A stretch of DNA of 64,000 bases. Origin: Myotis daubentonii (taxonomy: Eukaryota; Chordata; Mammalia; Chiroptera; Vespertilionidae). Location: positions 17,148,145 through 17,212,144 of the forward strand of contig NC_081851.1 in NCBI RefSeq assembly GCF_963259705.1, read 5' to 3'. A model generated the notes under the pieces. It saw only the letters and a program-made list of their open reading frames with translations, was not told where the DNA came from and searched no databases. Each line of letters begins with the position of its first letter. Position 1 is the stretch's first letter. A program made the position numbers and the translations under genes. Shown piece after piece: positions 56,616 through 64,000 of this stretch.

Positions 56616-59600
56616 CTGAAAATAAAGCAAATATGAAAAGCACTTATTCTTTATGATTTAGTACAGAAAAATCTTTTTTTTTCTCTCATTGTAACATATG
56701 AAATAGAGTAAATTTTTCTTTAAAATGCTGGTGTCATAGCGTGGTGAGCAAGGATTTCTCTTCTGACCTGTATAGTGGTATGCGGTTTTCCATATTTGCT
56801 ATTCGTAACAATGGAAGGTTTTTTTAAAAAGCACACACCATCTATATATATATAAAACCCTAATATGCAAATAGACCGAACGGCAGAACAACCGAACAAC
56901 CGGTCGCTATGATGTGCGCTGACCATCAGGGGGCGTGCGCGGAACATGGTGGGTGTGGGTAGCAGATGGCAGAGTACGGAATATGGTGGGCATTGGCTGC
57001 GACTGGATGGTGGAGTAGGTGAGGGGGAGTGCCAGACCAAGGTGGGGCACTGGTTGCTGTCATCGGGCAAGCCTCTGGTGGTTACTGAAAATTCTTTGCT
57101 CCCATGCGCTGTGGTCCCATCCTGCACTCGCACCTGCTGCCAGCGCTGGCCCTGCCTGTGCCCGCTGCCGGCGGCTGCTGGCCCCAATCGCCCCTGAGGG
57201 TTTCGCTACCTCCCCCAGCTCCTGAGGGGCGTTCGGGGCAGCAGCCACCATTTGCACCAGCTGACGGCACCAGCCCCGCTCACACCTGCTGCTGGTGCCT
57301 GCCCCAATTGCTTCATGCTGTCAGCAGGTGCAAGCAGGGCCGGCGCTGTCAGCACATCAGCACATGGGAGCAGCAGCGGTGGGAGCGTGGCTGCCGGCAG
57401 ACGGGACTGGGGGCTGTAGCAGAAGGGGCCAGGCGGGGTGCAGAGGATGGGCCGAGACCCGCCCCTGTGCCCGCTGCAGCCTCGCCACCCACAGTTCCTT
57501 TCAAGGTGCATGAATTCATGCACTGGGCCCCTAGTATATGATACAAAGACATATACATATTGAAGGTCACTTTTCAACATTAGAGTTGTGTGGTTTGAGG
57601 GGAAATACGTATTTGCTCTTTGTCCCAGGTTTCTAGCCCACAGCTACTAAAACCCTTGACTGTTAAGAGTGTCTTTTGGCCCTAGCTGGTTTGGCTCAGT
57701 GGATAGAGCATTGGACTGCACACTGGAGGGTCCCAAGTTTGATTCCAGTCAAGGGCACATGCTCGGGTTGTGGGCTCAATCCCCAGTAGAGGGAGTGCAG
57801 GAGGCAGCCAATCAATGATACTCTCTCATCATTGATGTTTCTATCTCTCCCTCTTCCTTCCTCTCTGAAATTATATATATATATATATATATAAATAAAA
57901 AATAAAAAATAAAATAAAATGCTGGTGTCAAGGAAGAGTACCTATTTGTTCATACCGATGGTTAATAGTGATAAACCTTACTTTGTACTACTAAATGTTT
58001 TAGATCAATGTTTTATTTTTCTCTTGTATCATTAACTGCTGATTAACATTTCACAGGATGCCAACAGAATTTCTGACTGAAAAACAAAGAAGAAAACCAA
58101 ATGTTTTTTCTCATCTGTTTTGGATATGCTGAACCTTTTCAGAGTGAAAAGGACACAAAAAATGGTGCTGTATTTTGATAGCCTGTTATGACAGGTTCGA
58201 TACTGTTTAACAACCTTTAATGTTTAGATTTCTACATACATCATCAAAACTCATGGAATTTATTATTATTAACCATTAACCAGAATTGGTGTGAAACTCT
58301 TTTTCAATGATGTTTGAGAATGATGCTTCAGAAATGAAATACGACAATTTCTTTTTTCAAAAGTATCTGGGAGTTACCTAGCACCTAGATCTTGTTTAAA
58401 ATTCTTTATTGTTGAAACTTTTACATCTCTTTTTTCTCCCACTGACCTTGCCCCGCCTGCTCCCACTCCCTAGCACAAGCCCCTACCCCCTATTGTCTGT
58501 GTCCATTGGTCATGCTCATATGCATGCATAAAAGTCCTTTGGTTGATCTCTTACCCCCCCACTCCCCTGCCTTTCCCCTGAGGTTTGACATTCTGTTTGA
58601 TGCTTCTATGTCTCTGGATCTATTTTTGTTCATTGGTTTATGTTGTTTATTATGTTCCACAAATGAGTGAGATCATGTGATTCTTATCTTTCTTCGAATG
58701 ACTTATTTCGCTTAGCATAATTCTCATCCAAGGATATGTTTTTATTGGTTTTAGAGAGAGGAAGGGGGGGAGAGAGAGAGAGAGGAAGAGAGAGAGACAT
58801 CAATGTGAGAGAGACACATCAACTGGTTGCCTCCCATACGTGCCCTGACCTGAGATTGAACCCACAATCTAGGTATGTACTCTGAGCAAGAATTGACCCT
58901 GCAACTTTGGGACAATGCCCCAACCAACTGAGCCACTGGGCCAAGGCTAGACCTTGGTTTTGAAATATCACTTGCCACTGAAAGGAACCATGGCTCCTTG
59001 GAGTAAGAGCCAATTCTAGGGAGAGTAGAACATGAGTACCCCTAAAACATCTTATTTGTATCAGAAAGCAAGTGCTCAAACACTATGGGGACATGACCAA
59101 AGGATATAGAAGCCTGTATGAAAGGGGCTCTCACTGGTCAAACCTGGGGCAATTTGAACTTCAAAGTAAATAATAATAGCAACAGAATATAACCCATTGA
59201 ATAAAATAATTTACAGCCCATTCTAATATAAGTAAACAAGTAAAACTTAATGTGAGATATGGAAAAGTTCTTCCTTAAATCACTATTTGGCCTGGTAGAC
59301 AACTGGTTAACCAGTGCTCAGTTATCCTCACCAGAAATGAGACAAACCATCATATGCCTCCTGATACGGTGCACTAAGAGGAAGAATACATCCCTTCTGT
59401 GATATACCTGTGAAAAAACGCATAATCTGAATCTAAACTTGAAACATAGACAAACCCCGTGGGCGGATGCTCTGTAAAATAACTAGCTTGGACTCTTCCA
59501 AAATATCACAGAACTGAAAAGCAAACGAAGGGCAAAAGGTTGTTACATGTTAGCGAAAACTAAAAACACGTGAATTCCAAGCAGTGCATTTTTTGATATG

Positions 59601-61693
59601 TAGGGCATTACTGGAATTTGAGTAAGGTCTATAAATCACCTCAATTTCCTGTTTTAATAATTGTACTGTGATTACATAAGAGAATGTCATTGTTCCTAGA
59701 AAATATACACAAAAGTATGTAAAGGTACAATACATCTACAATTTCCACTCAAATGGTTCTGGAAAAAAATATTAAGATAAAGCAAATATAAAGTGTTTAA
59801 AATAGGGAACATGAGTGAAGGGTATATGAGCATCATTTGTATTATTTCCAAACTGTTTAAAGTTTGAAATCATTTCAAAATAAGTGATTTTATTTAACAT
59901 TAATATTTTGTTTACTATTAAGAAAATAAAACCTAAAACTCCCAAATCAACTTCTACGATGTAGGAATCATTTAGACATGTGTAGGAAAGATTCAGAGGA
60001 AAAGGGGTAGAGAAGTGAAAAGGCTAGAGAGGACTATTTATTGAAAGGCACAATGACTGCGGAATGAATGACAACTGCAGTTTTACCAACTATTCTTGCA
60101 AATCAAGAACAGGCACAAAGGGCCTGATCAGTTTGGCTCAGTGGTTGAGCATCAACCTATGAACCAGGAGGTCATGGTTCGATTCCCAGTCAGGGCACAT
60201 GCCTGGGTTGCAAGCTTGATCCCCAGTAGGGGGAGTGCAGAAGGCAGTTAGTTGATCGACGATTCTCTCTCATCACTGATGTTTCTATCTCTCTCTCCCT
60301 CTCCCTTCCTCTCTCTGAAATTAATAAAAATATATTAAATAATAATAATAAAAGAATAACAACAACAAAAACAGAACAGGCATAGAGGCTCTGGTTGGTG
60401 TGGCTCAGTTGTTAGAGCATCAGCCCACATACCATAGGGGCATGGGTTGCAGGTTTGATTCTGGTCCTGGTTGGGGGCACGTGTGGGAGGCAACCAACTG
60501 ATGTGTCTCTTTCTCCCTCCCTATTTCCCCTACCCGCCTCTCTCCCTCCCTTCTAAAAATCAATGGAGCCCTGGCTGGTGTGCTCAATGGTTAGAGCACT
60601 GGCCTGTGCACTGAAGGGTTACAGGTTTGATTCCTGGTCAAGGGCACGTACCTGGGTTGTGGGTTTGCTCTCTGCCTCTGGTTGAGACGCATGTGGAAGG
60701 CAACCAGTCGACGTGTCTCTATCACATCGATGTCCCCCCACCCCTACCCCCTTTCACTCCTTCTCTCCTTCTCTCCCTCCCTCCCTCCCTCCCTTCCACT
60801 TTCTCTCTGAAAAGCAATGGGAAAAATATCCTCTGGTGAAGATTAACAAAAAAAGAACAAGCACAAAGGGCAAAATGATATGCTATAATTTGTGGAATTA
60901 GATAAATTATCTGTCTGGAGAAATGGACAAAGAGATGAATGAAACAAGGAAGTTGGATTTTAGATGGTTTTCAAATTGAGACTGTTCCCTATTGTAAGTA
61001 ATTTAAGCTAAGCATGGAAATGAGATTCTGTATATTTTCTCTGATTCTGCAAATGAGACAGGAATATACATTAAAATCTAATGTTTGAAAGTAAGTCACT
61101 ATCAATTTGAGTAATCTGGTTTAAATCAGGGAAGAGTTCATTCTGGGTGTCATTTTGGGTTTCCAGGTTATACAGAATTAGATGCAATAGGATCTGTTAG
61201 GTTGAGAACTTTTATAGCTAGGTGTATTCCAAGACTCACTTTTATCCACGACTGATTTTTGCTGTGAGGTCATGCTAATAATGTACACTTTAAGAAATAT
61301 GCTCTTCCTTTGTGAAAGTTTCTCTACATGTCAGCCAAAAGATCTTAGTTCCATAAAATAAACATTAACATAAAACAATCTTCTCTAAAAATATCACTGA
61401 AAATGTGTATTAAAATAAGTCTTTTTGTTAAAAGTTACCTGTAATTGATAATATCAGAGCAACCAAGCCGCCACTCTAAAGTTTCCGTGGTGAAGTCATC
61501 CGTATTTCCTAGGTCAGTAAATCCAGCGACGTAATCTTGCGTTTTCCCATCTTTCACCAGTGCTAGTGTGGGGATGACTTTGATCTTCAGTCTCTCACAA
61601 AGGAAAGGTGCTTTTTCCACATTCAGCTTCAAAAATTTGGTCTCCAGATGTTTCTTGGACAATATTGCTAAATGTTTGTCTAGTATTTTACAC
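56498..61693 (-). CDS. TXNDC9: TXNDC9, thioredoxin domain-containing 9, C-terminal half (two exons in window)
   Basis: Complement of join(56498..56615, 61439..61693), with upstream exons beyond the right edge. The two exons encode about the last 123 residues of a protein that is about 226 aa in human. The family has a phosducin-like thioredoxin fold, is cytosolic, and binds the CCT/TRiC chaperonin to modulate actin and tubulin folding. Visible features: [40 protein letters not shown] with the cis-proline of the thioredoxin fold, [14 protein letters not shown], and the acidic tail [11 protein letters not shown] single Cys is seen in place of a CXXC pair, as is usual for this family, so it is not a redox enzyme. 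The frame is intact and the splice phase matches (AG|T gives Ser). Confidence 0.95.
56841..57534 (+). mobile_element. Non-autonomous Helitron in TXNDC9 3' flank/last intron
   Basis: Starts TCTATATATATATAAAACCC, has 'ctaatatgcaaatagaccga', and ends gtgcatgaattcatgcac then GGGCCCCTAG and T. It lies in the last TXNDC9 intron (56616-61438). The GC-rich interior accounts for the long open frames on both strands. Confidence 0.88.
57678..57914 (+). mobile_element. Ves SINE with (TA)n and A-rich tail
   Basis: Head 'ggccctagctggtttggctc'; (TA)n at 57871-57893, then AATAAA-rich tail. No close target duplication on its own; a 16-bp repeat ends at 57930 and pairs with 56721-56736. Confidence 0.92.
58390..58720 (-). 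mobile_element. Bat L1 3' end, reverse, in TXNDC9 intron
   Basis: Reverse of the L1 3'UTR seen at 15650-16098: 'gtccattggtcatgctcata', 'catgcataaaagtcctttgg', 'tgagtgagatcatgtgattc'. A Ves begins directly after it. Confidence 0.8.
58721..58946 (-). mobile_element. Ves SINE (older type)
   Basis: 'ttctcatccaaggatatgtt' start, 'ccaaccaactgagccactgg' end; adjoins the L1 tail. Confidence 0.85.
58947..60105. other. TXNDC9 intron, unique part
   Basis: AT-rich sequence with no exon or repeat recognised. Confidence 0.45.
60121..60372 (+). mobile_element. Ves SINE at a re-used target
   Basis: Flanked by AGAACAGGCACAAAG (60106-60120) and AGAACAGGCATAGAG (60373-60387). Tail (TAA)n/(CAA)n. Confidence 0.92.
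60388..60567 (+). mobile_element. Ves SINE, first half of a dimer
   Basis: 'gctctggttggtgtggctca' to 'ttctaaaaatcaatgga'. It abuts the next Ves with no duplication between them. Confidence 0.87.
60568..60853 (+). mobile_element. Ves SINE, second half of a dimer
   Basis: 'gccctggctggtgtgctcaa' to 'ctctggtgaagattaacaaa'. The dimer is bounded by AGAACAGGCATAGAG (60373-60387) and AGAACAAGCACAAAG (60854-60868). Confidence 0.87.
60869..61438. other. TXNDC9 intron next to exon
   Basis: Unique AT-rich sequence directly downstream of the 61439-61693 exon; nothing further recognised. Confidence 0.45.
61439..61693 (-). CDS. TXNDC9: TXNDC9 internal coding exon (thioredoxin fold)
   Basis: Acceptor attatttacag, donor TTACAG|GTAACT; 255 bp = 1 + 84 codons + 2. 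It covers roughly residues 104-188: the helix after the degenerate active site, the central strand LKLNVEKAP, the cis-Pro loop [12 protein letters not shown] and the start of the C-terminal region. No stop or frameshift. Confidence 0.95.
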
Positions 61694-62660
61694 CTGTAAA
61701 TAATAAATATAAAAAATCAAAACCCCAAACAACAGAGTTCTTCTTAAAGATAAATGCCATTAAGTAAGGTACACCTGATTTTATGTTTATCTGTTTGAGT
61801 CTCATACTTTGGTAGCCAACTGGTGCTTGTGTCAGGTGATCTCACTTCCATTTCAGAGGTAGCTGCCTGATTATGAGAGGCAGAAAAACAATGTAGTATT
61901 CTAAGAAGTCAGATTTGCTTTAATGATATTTATAAAAAACATTCAATATATGCCTAATATTGTTAAGTGCTTCACAAAGTTGTCATGTTCGTGATAAAAA
62001 CAAAAGATTGTAATTTCTTTTATGCATGATTCCTGGTATCTTATACAGGAAGCTTGAAGGGTGACAAATCTAAACTTGATGGAACTCAGAGAGACTTCTC
62101 AGAATTAGAAATGTGCATATGGTGCAATATGTGCAAGTGCCACTGAGAAGTAACACTTCTAGCTGTAAATATGTCATTATGGTTTTAGAAAATGAAAATA
62201 CCAGAAGTAACTTTCATTAAGCCATCTTCTAAAGAGAAAAATGGAAGTGACATTTTCTTTATAGTAGGATGTATTTAAACTGGTCAATCTTCTAGTGTTT
62301 CTGAAACAGACTATTGTAATAATCTTTTTGAGCAGTAGCTCTTCACCACTGGTATTCATTACATCGAACTTTAAAATATACAGATGAATCAAAATTCCCT
62401 GGGAGTGTGGCTGGAAACATGCAGGTGATGCTCATGCCCAATACAGATGAGAACCACTGCTTTGGATGCCTAAGACACTAGATGCTTCAGAGTTGTTTTT
62501 ACCAGGCTTTTGGGGTACTCCATAGTTGTAGCTTTTCCTGAATTAGGTTTGGGCCTAGGGAAATTCTGATAAATTTAATGTCTCATTACTTTTCCTCTGA
62601 ATGTATCTTTTCATATATCACCCTGAAGTGCAGCAATGAAATTTTAGTGAAAATGGTAGG
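61694..62660. other. TXNDC9 intron upstream of exon
   Basis: Except for the MER5A-like remnant at 62360-62465, nothing recognised. I searched for the preceding TXNDC9 exon (region around NVVCHFYR) and did not find it. Confidence 0.45.
62360..62465 (+). repeat. MER5A-like hAT remnant
   Basis: 'catgcaggtgatgctcatgc' and 'gatgagaaccactgctttgg' match one MER5A end. Old and eroded. Confidence 0.5.
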
Positions 62661-62676
62661 AGAGAACTAATTATTA

Positions 62677-62914
62677 TTATTATTATTATTGTTGTTGTTT
62701 TTAAACATCTTTTTATTGATCTGAGAGAGGAAGGGAGAGGGAAAGAGAGAGAGAAACGTCAATGATGAGAGAGAATCATTGATCGGCTGCCTCCTGCACA
62801 CCCCCTACTGGGGATGAGCCTGCAACCCTTGCATGTGCCCTTGACTGGAATCGAACTCGGGACCCTTCAGGCCACAGGCCAATGCTCTATCCACTGCGCC
62901 AAATGGACTAGGGT
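62677..62914 (-). mobile_element. Ves SINE in TXNDC9 intron
   Basis: Flanks GAGAACTAATTATTA (62662-62676) and GAGAAGTAATTATTA (62915-62929). Confidence 0.92.
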
Positions 62915-63039
62915 GAGAAGTAATTATTAAATGGTTTTTGAATGAAGCTCAAAATAAAGGATAAATAAACCATTATGTGAGAAATATGTTCCTGAACATT
63001 TGTATATAAATCAACTCCATGGCTTTATTTGAGTAATAA

Positions 63040-63430
63040 GGAACATTTTATTTGTTGCCTTTCAATTATTTTTATTACTCAAAAAAGCTTCATTTTTCTT
63101 ATTTAGCTTTTTGACTCTGTGCTTGTTCCCTCAACACGTTACAACAATTTCCTGTTCCTCAATAAGGAAAGCATGTCTGATCCTGTCACAGACACACTTA
63201 GCACACATGGATCCGCCACAAGCTGTTCGACAACCTCCCTAGAATTTTAGGTCTCACAGTGCAAACTCCACGAAGCAGGCCTAGCCACAGGCCACATGCA
63301 GACTTTGGTGCTTTCCCAAGCTTCTTGGTATAAAGGGGAACAGTTCTATCACCAGGGGTTTGGGACAGCCTATGTTCTGTTAGAGGCTGTATTGTTAGAG
63401 CCCAGCCGGTATGTCAAAACACTGGACCAT
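63040..63430 (-). pseudogene. RPL34P: RPL34 processed pseudogene
   Basis: The minus strand reads as an intronless copy of ribosomal protein L34 mRNA: ATG at 63430-63428, recognisable [23 protein letters not shown] and RPKIL segments, then a shifted frame with MCAKCV and [11 protein letters not shown], then QAQSQKAK and TAA at 63101-63099. A 3'UTR-like stretch with AATAAAAA follows. An early extra T shifts the frame, and in-frame stops follow NRT and lie farther downstream, so it cannot make the protein. It sits in a TXNDC9 intron in the same orientation; a Ves SINE lies just upstream of it (63471-63667). Confidence 0.9.
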
Positions 63431-63470
63431 TTGAAGGCTTGAAGACACCATCCCTGGAAGAGCTGGAATT

Positions 63471-63667
63471 TTTTAAACAATTTCATTTTTATGGACTTTA
63501 GGGAGAGAGAAGGGAGAGGAAGTAAGAGAGAAACATCAATTGGTTGCTTTCTGCATGCACCCTGATGGGGATCGAGCCTGCAACCTGGTATGTGCCCTGA
63601 CTGGGAGTCAAACTGGTGACCTCTTGTATGGGACAATGCTCAACCAATTGAGCCACACTGGCCAGGA
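63471..63667 (-). mobile_element. Ves SINE beside the RPL34 pseudogene
   Basis: 'gttgctttctgcatgcaccc' and 'caaccaattgagccacactg'. Flanks GCTGGAATTTTTTAAA / ACTGGAACCTATTTTAAA. Confidence 0.87.
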
Positions 63668-63734
63668 CTGGAACCTATTTTAAATAAGACTTTGCATCAT
63701 TTGTCAATTAATCCATTTTTTAAAAATACAGAAG

Positions 63735-63920
63735 CTGCAGTCATAGTGTAGTTAAAATAGCATTAGGCTTAAAACCTATTATCATTTAGTAACTGCATGA
63801 CATTAGGTGAGCCGCACATGAAGCATGTACCTACTTACCTCAAAGGGTCACTGTGAGTGTTCTGGGATTTTACACGTGAAAGTGTACAGCCTATTATGTG
63901 CTAGGAACTTAGAAATATAT
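63735..63920 (+). repeat. MIR SINE remnant
   Basis: 'cagtcatagtgtagttaaaa' head, 'actgcatgacattaggtgag' core and 'cctattatgtgctaggaac' tail. Confidence 0.7.
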
Positions 63921-64000
63921 ACATACCTAATGATTTAAATTTTGATTTTTCAGTTTTAAGATTAGTACTCCTGGTGCTGCACTGTGTATGTATCCATCAA

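Noticed and set aside
57104..57541. 145-codon GC-rich open frame near TXNDC9
   Set aside because: Entirely within a Helitron; does not continue in TXNDC9 frame or strand.

Overview
The window is nuclear DNA of a vesper bat (family Vespertilionidae). Two things show this. First, it carries about thirty tRNA-derived Ves SINEs with the usual 'tttggctcagtggatagagc' box. Second, it carries a recent DNA-transposon load that is almost unknown in other mammals: seven or eight non-autonomous Helitrons (HeliBat type, TC...CTAG ends with a GTGCACGAA/TTCGTGCAC hairpin), several hAT MITEs and one SPIN element. Exon-by-exon matches place it at the conserved mammalian locus LYG2 - LYG1 - TXNDC9. All three genes are on the minus strand.

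Layout. (1) 1-2.84 kb: 5' end of LYG2 (goose-type lysozyme-like 2): TATA box, untranslated leader exon and the signal-peptide exon; the other exons lie beyond the left edge. (2) 2.85-13.9 kb: LYG2-LYG1 intergenic DNA, including three Helitrons head to tail at 8.03-10.88 kb. (3) 13.97-24.15 kb: the complete LYG1 gene. Its five coding exons were solved to the base (197 aa), with an upstream TATA box and short leader exon built like those of LYG2. (4) 24.2-56.0 kb: a 32 kb gene-free interval of layered transposons: old L2, MIR, MER5 and MER2/Tigger; L1 copies in both directions; two solo retroviral LTRs; SPIN; hAT MITEs; Helitrons and Ves. (5) 56.0-64.0 kb: the 3' end of TXNDC9 (last two coding exons and a probable poly(A) signal). 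Its introns hold a Helitron, Ves elements, an L1 tail and an RPL34 processed pseudogene. The upstream TXNDC9 exons lie beyond the right edge.

Function. LYG1 and LYG2 are tandem paralogues for secreted goose-type lysozyme-like proteins. LYG1 is structurally intact here, but glycine stands where the catalytic glutamate should be. TXNDC9 is a cytosolic phosducin/thioredoxin-fold co-factor of the CCT chaperonin and is only a neighbour, not functionally linked.

I see no undescribed coding system. The most informative signals are the matched LYG1/LYG2 core promoters, the Helitron triplet, a MER2 copy dissected by three later insertions with a clear A/T Helitron target, serial Ves insertions at single target sites, and a 16-bp repeat bounding a possible Ves-terminated retrocopy. 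Family names rest on recognition of sequence features, not on a database search.
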